Shown one piece after another: positions 1-6,489 of a stretch of 8,396 nucleotides of DNA (position 1 is the first letter of the stretch; the number at the start of each line of letters is the position of its first letter). Source of the stretch: Dysgonamonadaceae bacterium. GTDB lineage: Bacteria; Bacteroidota; Bacteroidia; Bacteroidales; Azobacteroidaceae. Below the pieces are notes generated by a model. The model was given only the letters and a program-made list of their open reading frames with translations. It ran no database searches and was not told the DNA's origin. The stretch is taken from the NCBI GenBank assembly GCA_031256015.1, contig JAIRRK010000181.1:1-8396 (forward strand). The letters are read 5' to 3'. A program made the position numbers and the translations under genes.

Positions 1-1
1 A

Positions 2-721
2 AAAAACAATTGGTATTCCGACCCGACTTCTTATGAAGCCGAATTGGACAAATTGATTCAAGAAATCGAGTTGAAAAAGAACAAGTTTTCGCTTGATGAA
101 GTTGTCAAGTCGTTAGACAATGCAAACGTTGCTTATAAAGAAGTCAAGTCATTATCAAAAGAATTGACCGAAACGGAAATAATATCAAGGGTTGGCGGTG
201 GAGATTTGACACGCGGTTCATGTTCTTCTTTGGCATTTACTTATGCCGGAAATAAATGTGGTCTTGATGTATTGGATTTCCGTGATGGTGTAAGCCGACA
301 AAAGTTCAGTTCTTCAAGCACGATAATGAATATCGCCGAAAAAGCCGGTGGTGTGGTTGTTAAACATACAAATGACTTCACAAAAGCGAATGACTTGCTT
401 AAACAAACACAAGTAGGAAAAGAGTATTATTTCACTTGTGGTTCACATGTGGCGATTATTAGGAAAACTGCAACGGGATATGAATATTTGGAATTGCAAT
501 CACCGAAAGACAATGGATTCAAGCCACTAACAACCATTGTGTTGAAAAACCGATTTGGCGCAAAAAAATCCCACACATCGTATGGGACTAAGTATGAAAC
601 AAAAGAATGTCTTATTGATATTGACTTGCTCAAAAGCAATCCCGACTTCAAGAAGATGTTAGGATATATCAATACGGCGGAAGATAAACAGAAAAAAGGT
701 GAAAGAGGGTCAAGAAAATGA
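2..721 (+). CDS. C-terminal part of phage minor-head-like protein with papain-fold toxin-type domain (5' partial)
   Basis: The frame is open to the left window edge, so the first possible start inside the window (TTG at 44) is probably internal and the true N-terminus lies outside. From residue 1 at that TTG, the visible part has a charged helical linker (about 1-45), then a domain with Cys60 in a GSCSSLAF motif (codon 221-223), His135 in GSHVAIIR (codon 446-448), and Glu150/Gln152 in YLELQSP. This Cys, His, acidic/Gln order on a strand-rich core is that of papain-fold toxin or deamidase domains. The C-terminus is basic. In Bacteroidales such domains occur at the end of MuF-type phage head morphogenesis proteins; this placement is from family memory, since the MuF part is not in the window. 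It could instead be a secreted polymorphic toxin tip. The enzymatic activity is not established. Confidence 0.6.
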   Translation, partial: KNNWYSDPTSYEAELDKLIQEIELKKNKFSLDEVVKSLDNANVAYKEVKSLSKELTETEIISRVGGGDLTRGSCSSLAFTYAGNKCGLDVLDFRDGVSRQKFSSSSTIMNIAEKAGGVVVKHTNDFTKANDLLKQTQVGKEYYFTCGSHVAIIRKTATGYEYLELQSPKDNGFKPLTTIVLKNRFGAKKSHTSYGTKYETKECLIDIDLLKSNPDFKKMLGYINTAEDKQKKGERGSRK

Positions 722-724
722 CCC

Positions 725-955
725 TTATTCACTTCTGTCAGCAAAAAAATCACGCCAATAAGGATTTTCCTTATCGAATATTTCTTTTTCATTTGCCGTC
801 AATTTGTATGGATAATCGGCGAATAAATTGTATATTTTCTTTTTGTCGAAAGTGAACAAAAATTCGCCTTTATTTTCCACATTGTCAATCCAAAAGACAA
901 CATCATTGTCGTTATTCTTGTAAAATTCAAGGTGTTTTGATTCTTCCTTTTTCAT
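725..955 (-). CDS. Small acidic hypothetical protein, candidate partner of the toxin-like gene
   Basis: A 76-residue protein with no signal peptide or membrane segment. It is rich in Asp/Glu (about 17, against about 13 Lys/Arg) and in aromatic residues. The C-terminal half carries FDKKKIYNLFADYPYKL and then EIFDKENPYWRDFF, which look like conserved blocks of a small family in Bacteroidales mobile elements; I cannot name the family with confidence. It converges on the toxin-like gene with 3 bp between the two stop codons. The ATG at 955 follows a TAACTTTG -7 box by 25 bp, so it likely has its own promoter. The acidic charge and position suggest an immunity or anti-toxin role, but immunity genes normally lie on the same strand as their toxin, so this is only a hypothesis. 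Confidence 0.65.
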   Translation of the reverse strand: MKKEESKHLEFYKNNDNDVVFWIDNVENKGEFLFTFDKKKIYNLFADYPYKLTANEKEIFDKENPYWRDFFADRSE

Positions 956-980
956 ATCGTTGATTATTAAGTTGTTTTTG

Positions 981-988
981 CAAAGTTA
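981..988 (-). promoter_or_regulatory. Bacteroidota -7 box for the small acidic gene
   Basis: Minus-strand TAACTTTG matches TAnnTTTG exactly and lies 25 bp before the ATG at 955. The only nearby TTTG (1006 to 1003) is 14 bp upstream, closer than the usual spacing of about 19, so the -33 element is weak or absent. Confidence 0.45.
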
Positions 989-1026
989 CCGGAAAAATCA
1001 TCCAAACACAGATGATTTTCCGATAA
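986..1026. repeat. Imperfect inverted repeat overlapping a promoter
   Basis: The arms at 986-1002 and 1011-1026 pair over about 15 bp with one bulged A (993) and one mismatch, around an 8-nt loop. The inner 9 bp, AAAATCATC and GATGATTTT, are perfect. The left arm overlaps the last 3 bases of the TAACTTTG box, and the repeat covers the region where a -33 element would sit. It could be an operator for the downstream small gene or a terminator for the 82-residue gene upstream; no good U-tract follows on the minus strand. Confidence 0.5.
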
Positions 1027-1046
1027 CTTATGCACATTGTTGCGAA

Positions 1047-1068
1047 TACGGCTCAATTTTCAGCCGTA
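1047..1068 (-). other. Short hairpin just after the 82-residue gene
   Basis: TACGGCT (1047-1053) and AGCCGTA (1062-1068) form a perfect 7-bp stem with an 8-nt loop, starting 5 bp after the stop of the minus-strand gene ending at 1074. No U-tract follows on the minus strand, so it is a weak terminator candidate, or an mRNA 3' end stabiliser. Confidence 0.35.
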
Positions 1069-1073
1069 CATAT

Positions 1074-1322
1074 TTATTCTTTTGCCTTGAATATCAGTTC
1101 CACGTTTCCGGCGTTAAACCTGCCAAAATACGGTCGTTTGCGTAATTCAAGTATTTCTTCGTGGTGCAAAAGCTTTGCGGCTTTCAACTTTTCAGCCAAA
1201 CGCAATTCGGCGTTTATCGAGCCGGTGCATTCTTCAATCAAAAATTGGTGGAAAGACTTCATCAATGCTTTCAAGTAGTCATTATCCATGTCCACAACGA
1301 TTGTTTTCTTGTCCATATTCAT
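1074..1322 (-). CDS. Small helical hypothetical protein
   Basis: An 82-residue protein of unknown function. The N-terminal part (IVVDMDNDYLKALMKSFHQF) and the middle (about 30-58, with INAELRLAEKLKAAKLLHHE) look mainly helical, and the end (NAGNVELIF) looks like a beta strand. There are no membrane segments and no recognised motif. The ATG at 1322 is preceded by a purine run, GGAAAGGGGG, that ends 6 bp before it. This resembles a strong Shine-Dalgarno site, unlike the A-rich leaders of the housekeeping genes here. A second ATG at 1316 is possible. The gene starts 34 bp after the stop of murF on the same strand, and no TAnnTTTG box is visible in that gap. It is more likely cargo of the phage-like block than a murF partner. 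Confidence 0.6.
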   Translation of the reverse strand: MNMDKKTIVVDMDNDYLKALMKSFHQFLIEECTGSINAELRLAEKLKAAKLLHHEEILELRKRPYFGRFNAGNVELIFKAKE

Positions 1323-1356
1323 TGCGCGCCCCCTTTCCGTTGTTTTGCCAATTCAG

Positions 1357-2652
1357 CTATAACCAATCAATTATTCTTTCGAGCCGGTTACTTCTCGAGC
1401 CTTTAATTAAAATATGAAAGCCTTTGATTTTCTCCGTCTGCAGATAGTTCATCAAATCGTCCGTATCGGGAAATTGCTTCCAATGAGGAAGATTCAGGTT
1501 GTTCTCATGAAAGGAATTTCCGACTAGAAGCACTTTATCAATCTTGTATTTAATCAGTTGATTTAATATTTTTCGATGTTCGACTGAACTGTATTCTCCA
1601 AGTTCTTTCATTTCTCCCAGAATAACCATTTTAGGGGAAACATCCAAAGCATTGAAATTTTCCAATGCCGCCGACATACTACTCGGATTGGCATTATACG
1701 CGTCTAAAATAAGTTTATTGTTTTCCGTTGTCTTTCTCTGTGAGCGGTTATTTGAAGGAACGTAGTTAGTCAACGATTCATTTATTTTGTCGTTCGGAAC
1801 TTCAAAAAACTTTCCGATGCAAATGGCGGATAAAACATTTTCCAAGTTATAATTTCCGATTAAATGAGTTTGAACGGTGTTCGTCGTATTTTTGTCTTTC
1901 CAGCGTAACTTCAAGTAAGGTGCCGAACAAACGGCTTCGCCCGAAACAAAATTTTCGGAATCGATTCCGTAACGTACTACCGAAGAATGATTATCGTGAA
2001 ATTTTTTCAGAAGAACATTTTCGCTATTCTCAAAAATAATCCCGTCCTTCTGCTGAAGATAACGATACAGTTCCGTTTTTGTTTGAATAATTCCGTCCAA
2101 AGATCCGAATCCTTCCAAATGCGCTTTTCCTATATTTGTTATCAAGCCGTAATCCGGATCGGCAATTTCACAAAGTTCATTTATCTCTCCGGGATGATTA
2201 GCTCCCATCTCGATGATACCGAATTCGTGTTCTTTTCTCAACTTTAATAAAGTCAAAGGAACTCCGATGTGATTATTTAGATTTCCTTCGGTGTACAAAA
2301 CATTGTATTTTGAGGATAAAACAGCCGCCATTAATTCTTTGGTTGTGGTTTTTCCATTCGTTCCGGTGACAGCGATTATTTTCGCAGACATTCGGGAACG
2401 ATGAAAATTTGCCAAATCCTGTAATGTCTGAAGGACATCTTCCACAAGAATAATCCGATTATTTTCAGGTAAGGTGTTTCTGTCTCCGACGGCATATTCG
2501 ACTCCTGAATCAAGAACTTGTTCAATATAATCATTGCCGTCAAAATGTTCTCCTTTCAATGCAAAAAAAAGGGAATCCGATTTGCATTTTCTACTATCGG
2601 TACTAATAAGCGGATATTTGAGAAATAGTTGATATAATTCGGAAATATTCAT
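1357..2652 (-). CDS. murF: UDP-N-acetylmuramoyl-tripeptide--D-alanyl-D-alanine ligase
   Basis: Cytoplasmic ATP-dependent ligase that adds D-Ala-D-Ala to UDP-MurNAc-tripeptide, the last soluble step of the peptidoglycan precursor pathway. The 431-residue form has all three Mur ligase domains. The N-terminal substrate domain carries STDSRK and FFALKGEHFDGN. The central ATPase domain has the P-loop TGTNGKTTT (Lys at about 101), EGNLNNHIGVP (122-132), EMGANHPGE (148-156), a His in KAHLEGFG (about 178) and TKTELY with the probable carbamylated Lys (about 192). The C-terminal domain has DAYNANPSS (317-325), GEMKELGEYS and KGSRSNRLE near the end. The ATG at 2652 is chosen over a TTG at 2679 because that TTG lies inside the -7 box and would be upstream of the transcript start. 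Length is normal for MurF, and the C-terminus seems intact despite the phage-like block next to it. Confidence 0.96.
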   Translation of the reverse strand: MNISELYQLFLKYPLISTDSRKCKSDSLFFALKGEHFDGNDYIEQVLDSGVEYAVGDRNTLPENNRIILVEDVLQTLQDLANFHRSRMSAKIIAVTGTNGKTTTKELMAAVLSSKYNVLYTEGNLNNHIGVPLTLLKLRKEHEFGIIEMGANHPGEINELCEIADPDYGLITNIGKAHLEGFGSLDGIIQTKTELYRYLQQKDGIIFENSENVLLKKFHDNHSSVVRYGIDSENFVSGEAVCSAPYLKLRWKDKNTTNTVQTHLIGNYNLENVLSAICIGKFFEVPNDKINESLTNYVPSNNRSQRKTTENNKLILDAYNANPSSMSAALENFNALDVSPKMVILGEMKELGEYSSVEHRKILNQLIKYKIDKVLLVGNSFHENNLNLPHWKQFPDTDDLMNYLQTEKIKGFHILIKGSRSNRLERIIDWL

Positions 2653-2676
2653 TGGAAATATTCTATATAACTTTAA

Positions 2677-2684
2677 CAAAGGTA
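2677..2684 (-). promoter_or_regulatory. -7 box of the murF promoter
   Basis: Minus-strand TACCTTTG matches TAnnTTTG exactly and ends 24 bp before the murF ATG at 2652. Nineteen bp upstream is TATG (2707 to 2704), a 3 of 4 match to the -33 TTTG. This site rules out the TTG start at 2679. Confidence 0.65.
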
Positions 2685-2715
2685 AAAAATAGACGTGATT
2701 CTACATAAAAAACTT

Positions 2716-2723
2716 TACTTTTG
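2716..2723 (+). promoter_or_regulatory. -7 box of the folP-cdaA promoter
   Basis: TACTTTTG matches TAnnTTTG exactly. No TTTG is seen at the expected -33 position. The site lies 25 bp before the preferred folP ATG at 2749 and makes the upstream GTG start at 2695 unlikely. Confidence 0.55.
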
Positions 2724-2748
2724 TAACATGATTTCAGATAAAAAATAC

Positions 2749-3588
2749 ATGACTGCCAATATAAAAGGAGAATTAATGGACTTTTCTTCTCCTAAAGTAA
2801 TGGGAATTTTAAATATCACACCCGATTCTTTCTTTTCGGGAAGCAGGAAACAATCAGAATCAGAAATAGCGGAACGTGTTGCTCAAATCGTGGAAGAAGG
2901 AGCGGACATTATCGACGTCGGAGCTTATTCTTCTCGTCCCAATGCGGCTTACGTGGACGAAAAAGAAGAATGGAACCGATTGAAATTCGGATTGGAAATT
3001 TTATTCCGAGAAGCACCGAATGCCATTGTTTCCATAGATACTTTTCGTTCGGGAATAGCGCACAAAGCGGTAACGCAATTCGGAGCAGCAATCATCAACG
3101 ATATATCGGCCGGCGAATTGGATGCGAATATGTTTGATACGGTGGCCGAACTGCAAATTCCCTATCTGATTATGCACATGCGGGGAACCCCTCAAACAAT
3201 GATGGAGTTCACCGATTACAAACAATTAATCCCGGAAATTATCTTGTACTTTTCGGAAAAAATAAACATTTTACATCAAAAAGGAGTCAACGATATTTGG
3301 CTCGACCCCGGTTTCGGGTTTAGTAAAAACACCGACCAAAACTATGAGTTGCTGGCTAATCTGAACCATTTATCCGTTTTTGATTTGCCGATATTGGTCG
3401 GAGTTTCCCGAAAAGCGATGATTCGAACTATTACGGGCGTTTCCACTCAGGACGCACTAAGCGGAACCGTGGCAATTAATATGTTCTCTTTAACTCAAGG
3501 TGCTGATATTATACGAGTTCACGATGTAAAGGACGCTGTTCAAACAATTCAATTATATAACAAAATAAAACAAGCGAAACAATGTTAA
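2749..3588 (+). CDS. folP: Dihydropteroate synthase
   Basis: Condenses 6-hydroxymethyl-dihydropterin pyrophosphate with p-aminobenzoate to give dihydropteroate, the folate step blocked by sulfonamides. It is a TIM-barrel enzyme; the 279-residue form matches the family length. Visible motifs are MGILNITPDSFF (18-29), DVGAYSSRPN (56-65, the pABA/sulfonamide loop, usually GGESTRPG), SIDTFRS (95-101), INDISAG (116-122), MHMRG (142-146), DPGFGFSK (186-193), GVSRK (218-222) and RVHDV (256-260). The ATG at 2749 leaves about ten residues before the DFSSP segment, as in homologues. Alternatives are ATG 2728, only 4 bp after the -7 box, and ATG 2776, which follows an AAAAGGAG run but would trim the first strand. 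The stop overlaps cdaA, so the two are co-transcribed. Confidence 0.95.
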   Translation: MTANIKGELMDFSSPKVMGILNITPDSFFSGSRKQSESEIAERVAQIVEEGADIIDVGAYSSRPNAAYVDEKEEWNRLKFGLEILFREAPNAIVSIDTFRSGIAHKAVTQFGAAIINDISAGELDANMFDTVAELQIPYLIMHMRGTPQTMMEFTDYKQLIPEIILYFSEKINILHQKGVNDIWLDPGFGFSKNTDQNYELLANLNHLSVFDLPILVGVSRKAMIRTITGVSTQDALSGTVAINMFSLTQGADIIRVHDVKDAVQTIQLYNKIKQAKQC

Positions 3589-4349
3589 TCAATTTTGGGA
3601 TAAAAGATGCAATAGATGTTCTGTTGGTTGCCGTTTTTCTTTATGAAACTTATCTTTTAATGAAAAAAACAGGTACGATTGCCATATTTTTGGGAGTATT
3701 GGCGTTTATTGCTCTTTGGCTGCTCATTTCTCAAGTTTTTGAAATGCGTTTGATGGGCGCGATTTTAGATAAATTCATCAGTGTCGGTTTCATTTTGCTT
3801 GTTATTGTTTTTCAAAAGGAAATACGCGAATTTTTGCAGGCTTTAGGCTCCAATAAGGGAATAAAGGCCATTACAAAATTATTCAAACCCAAAACCGATG
3901 TTTCCGACGAAAACTTTTCCTATATTATGCCTATCGTAATGGCCTCGATGGATATGGCAAAAAGGAAAGAGGGTGCTTTGATTGCCGTCCAACAAGATGT
4001 TCTTTTGGATGTTTATGCCGAAACCGGAGAGAATATAAATGCCAATATAAGTACTCGTTTAATAGAAAACATATTTTTTAAAAACAGTCCGCTGCACGAC
4101 GGGGCAATGATTATTGCCGGGAAAAAAATAAAAGCGGCTGCGTGTATTCTACCGGTATCTCAAAATCAAACTATTCCCAAGCGACACGGACTCCGACATC
4201 GTTCGGCTCTTGGTTTATCGGAAGAAACCGATGCGAAGATTATTATTGTTTCGGAAGAAACCGGAAAAATTTCTCTGGCTTATCGCGGCAAACTACATTC
4301 CGGTATTTCTGCCGAAGAATTACAAAAAATGTTATCATCCAAAGATTGA
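3582..4349 (+). CDS. cdaA: Membrane-bound diadenylate cyclase (c-di-AMP synthase)
   Basis: Makes cyclic di-AMP from two ATP; in other phyla this second messenger controls potassium and osmolyte balance and cell-wall integrity. The 255-residue protein has three predicted N-terminal membrane helices (about 9-27, 32-53 and 61-77), then a linker and the DAC domain. The catalytic signatures LHDGAMI (Asp173-Gly174-Ala175) and RHR (205-207) are both intact, so it should be active. The CdaA/DacA type is shown by the three-helix N-terminus. The start overlaps the last 7 bp of folP, indicating translational coupling. Neither cdaR nor glmM, the usual Firmicutes neighbours, is present; linkage to folP is the arrangement I associate with Bacteroidales. 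It is also called dacA. Confidence 0.95.
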   Translation: MLINFGIKDAIDVLLVAVFLYETYLLMKKTGTIAIFLGVLAFIALWLLISQVFEMRLMGAILDKFISVGFILLVIVFQKEIREFLQALGSNKGIKAITKLFKPKTDVSDENFSYIMPIVMASMDMAKRKEGALIAVQQDVLLDVYAETGENINANISTRLIENIFFKNSPLHDGAMIIAGKKIKAAACILPVSQNQTIPKRHGLRHRSALGLSEETDAKIIIVSEETGKISLAYRGKLHSGISAEELQKMLSSKD

Positions 4350-4396
4350 ATCCGATTTATTTGAAAAATATAAATTAGACACCAAAAAATACCTTT

Positions 4397-4432
4397 TTTG
4401 TAATCTCCATATTGCAAAAATTACTACTTTTG
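4397..4432 (+). promoter_or_regulatory. Promoter of the pta-ackA operon
   Basis: TACTTTTG (4425-4432) matches the -7 box TAnnTTTG, 22 bp before the pta ATG. A TTTG (4397-4400) lies 24 bp upstream, longer than the usual spacing of about 19, so the -33 assignment is less sure. The TTTG also forms the right arm of a small AT hairpin, CAAAAAA (4383-4389) with TTTTTTG (4394-4400). Confidence 0.6.
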
Positions 4433-4454
4433 CCTGATAAATAAAAAGTATTTT

Positions 4455-5468
4455 ATGGATTTAATACAACAAATTATTGCCCGGGCTAAAACGAATAAAC
4501 AAAAAATCGTTCTTCCGGAGGGAACGGAAGAGAGAACTTTGCATGCTTCAGACAGATTGTTAAGTGAAGAAATTGCCGAGATTATTTTAATAGGAAATCC
4601 TGAAGAAATAAAAACTCTTGCCCAAAAGTATCAGCTGAAACATATCGATAAAGCAATTATTGTAGATCCTCTTAATCACGATAAGAAAAGAGAATATACA
4701 GACTTATTGTACGAATTAAGAAAAAATAAAGGCCTGACGAGAGAAGACGCCGAAAAACTGACGGAAGACCCTTTGTATCTGGCTTGCCTGATGATTAAAA
4801 ATGGAGATGCGGACGGAGAAATCGCCGGAGCAAAGAATACAACCGGAGATGTTTTACGGCCCGCTTTTCAAATCATTAAAACGGCTCCCGGAATGAGTGT
4901 TGTTTCAGGTGCTTTCTTAATGTTTACAAAGGAAAAATCGTACGGGAAAGACGGACTTTTGGTTTTCGCCGATTGTGCCGTAATGCCGAATCCGGATGCA
5001 AAGCAATTGGCGGAAATAGCGGTTGCTACGGCTCGAACAACACAGGCTATCGTCGGAATTGAACCGAAAGTTGCCATGTTAAGTTTTTCGACCAAAGGAA
5101 GTGCGAAAGATCCGTTGGCAGATAAAGTAATCGAAGCAACCCGAATAGCAAAAGAAATGGCTCCCGATGTAATTATCGACGGAGAAATGCAAGCGGATGC
5201 GGCACTCGTGCCGTTTATCGGAAAAAGTAAAGCCCCGGGAAGTCCGGTTGCCGGCAACGCAAATGTTTTGGTGTTTCCGAATTTGGAATGCGGAAACATC
5301 TCCTATAAATTGGTGCAACGCCTGGGAAACGCTGAATCAGTCGGGCCTATCCTTCAAGGAATGGCGGCTCCCGTAAATGACCTTTCCAGAGGTTGTTCGG
5401 TAGAAGATATTTATAAAATGGTTGCAATTTGTGCAAATCAAGCAATAGGAATTAAAAATAACAAGTAA
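4455..5468 (+). CDS. pta: Phosphate acetyltransferase
   Basis: Converts acetyl-CoA and phosphate to acetyl phosphate and CoA, the first step of the acetate pathway. The 337-residue protein is the short single-domain form, without the N-terminal DRTGG/P-loop-like regions of enterobacterial Pta. Motifs include VLPEGTEERT (19-28), NTTGDVLRPAF (128-138, with the CoA/phosphate-binding Arg135), SFSTKGSAKDP (210-220), DGEMQADAA (232-240) and NDLSRGCSVEDI (308-319). Ser311, Arg312 and Asp318 correspond to the catalytic Ser309, Arg310 and Asp316 of the Methanosarcina enzyme with a constant offset of two. It is the first gene of a three-gene unit; the next gene starts 8 bp after its stop. The related phosphate butyryltransferase is less likely given the ackA neighbour. 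Confidence 0.95.
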   Translation: MDLIQQIIARAKTNKQKIVLPEGTEERTLHASDRLLSEEIAEIILIGNPEEIKTLAQKYQLKHIDKAIIVDPLNHDKKREYTDLLYELRKNKGLTREDAEKLTEDPLYLACLMIKNGDADGEIAGAKNTTGDVLRPAFQIIKTAPGMSVVSGAFLMFTKEKSYGKDGLLVFADCAVMPNPDAKQLAEIAVATARTTQAIVGIEPKVAMLSFSTKGSAKDPLADKVIEATRIAKEMAPDVIIDGEMQADAALVPFIGKSKAPGSPVAGNANVLVFPNLECGNISYKLVQRLGNAESVGPILQGMAAPVNDLSRGCSVEDIYKMVAICANQAIGIKNNK

Positions 5469-5476
5469 GAATAAAA

Positions 5477-6457
5477 ATGGCAGAAACAATTATCGAACCC
5501 ATAGAACCGTTCGGACTTTTTTCAAAAGATAAACCAAAATCATTGTTCTCCAAAATAGGAGTAGTCGGCGCAGGTAGAGACGGACGAAATATTATCCGCT
5601 TAACTTCTTCTGCCGGATTGGAAGTTGTTTTTATCGAAGATTGTCAATCGCGAATCGATTTCGCTTTTGAACGAATCAGTGACGGTTTGGATCATCGAAT
5701 CGAAAATTGGGGATTGACTCAAGGAGAAAAAAAGGCTATCTTGGGAAAGATTAAAGGGTCGTTGGACTATAATGATTTGAAAGATTGTGATTTCGTAATC
5801 GAATGTATCCGCTATCATAACGAAACCGGAGAAAGAGATGTCTTTCTGAGAAAAGAAGCTTTTAAAAGAATAGAAAATGTCGTGTCGCCGGATGCTATTA
5901 TCGCAACAAACGCCACAACAGTTATTATCAGCGAATTAGCTTCCGAATTGACACACAAAGAACGATGTATAAGCATCCATTTTCCCATTGCTCACTCCGA
6001 TGCTAAAATTTTGGAAATCGTAAAAGGCGTTTATACTTCGGAGGACGTGTATAACAAAGTTTTGGCTTTTGCAAAATCAATTAAATACGAAACAATCGAT
6101 GTACACGAAAGCAACGGTTTGGTCAGTATGCGTTTGATGATTACTATTCTGAATGAAGCCTGTCAAATGGTTTTGGAAAATGTTTCGTCCATGCAAAGTA
6201 TCGATCGACTAACGGAGGTCGTGTACGGAATGAAAATAGGAATTTTCAGAATGGCCGACGTTATCGGTATCGAAAAAATAGTGCCTTTGATGGAAGATAT
6301 GTTCAATGAATACGGCGACAAAAAATACAAACCCTCTCCGTTGTTGTGGCGTTTGTACCGCACAAAGCAGTTAGGGTTACATAGCAGCAAGGGTTTCTAT
6401 TTATACGAAAACGATAAAATTGTCGGAGTAAATCCTTATTTCGGTCGAAAAATATAA
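5477..6457 (+). CDS. Divergent 3-hydroxyacyl-CoA dehydrogenase-like protein
   Basis: A 326-residue member of the 3-hydroxyacyl/3-hydroxybutyryl-CoA dehydrogenase family. It has a 26-residue N-terminal extension (EPIEPFGLF), a Rossmann domain with GAGRDG (31-36, usually GAGTMG), and a helical C-terminal domain ending in SPLLWRLY and SSKGFYLY, matching the family's SPSLNKLV and GEGFYKY. Aligned without gaps to the human enzyme (offset 10), the catalytic His158 and Glu170 are kept as His168 and Glu180. Ser137 is Thr147, Asn208 is Met218, Pro203 is Asn213, and HFFNP has become HFPIA. Activity on normal substrates is therefore doubtful. The gene sits 8 bp after pta and 32 bp before ackA, with no promoter box seen in either gap, so it is co-expressed with the acetate pathway. 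Its role is unknown: altered dehydrogenase, or an NAD(H)/CoA-binding regulator. Confidence 0.85.
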   Translation: MAETIIEPIEPFGLFSKDKPKSLFSKIGVVGAGRDGRNIIRLTSSAGLEVVFIEDCQSRIDFAFERISDGLDHRIENWGLTQGEKKAILGKIKGSLDYNDLKDCDFVIECIRYHNETGERDVFLRKEAFKRIENVVSPDAIIATNATTVIISELASELTHKERCISIHFPIAHSDAKILEIVKGVYTSEDVYNKVLAFAKSIKYETIDVHESNGLVSMRLMITILNEACQMVLENVSSMQSIDRLTEVVYGMKIGIFRMADVIGIEKIVPLMEDMFNEYGDKKYKPSPLLWRLYRTKQLGLHSSKGFYLYENDKIVGVNPYFGRKI

Positions 6458-6489
6458 AATACGATAACAAAGAAGAAGAAAAATATACA

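Noticed and set aside
427..792. 121-residue minus-strand frame across the end of the toxin-like gene
   Set aside because: It overlaps two better supported genes (2-721 and 725-955) and has no recognisable motif.
956..1278. Plus-strand frames at 960-1145 and 1030-1278
   Set aside because: They lie antisense to the 82-residue gene and across two inverted repeats, with no start signal or known motif.
2695..2748. Longer folP starting at GTG 2695
   Set aside because: The -7 box TACTTTTG lies inside this extension, so the GTG would be upstream of the transcript; the extra residues also do not resemble the family.
4383..4400. Terminator after cdaA
   Set aside because: CAAAAAA/TTTTTTG can form a stem, but it is all A-T apart from one pair and has no proper GC stem; it overlaps the pta promoter region instead.
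4868..5299. 143-residue minus-strand frame inside pta
   Set aside because: It is fully antisense to a clear pta gene, with a composition typical of a shadow frame.
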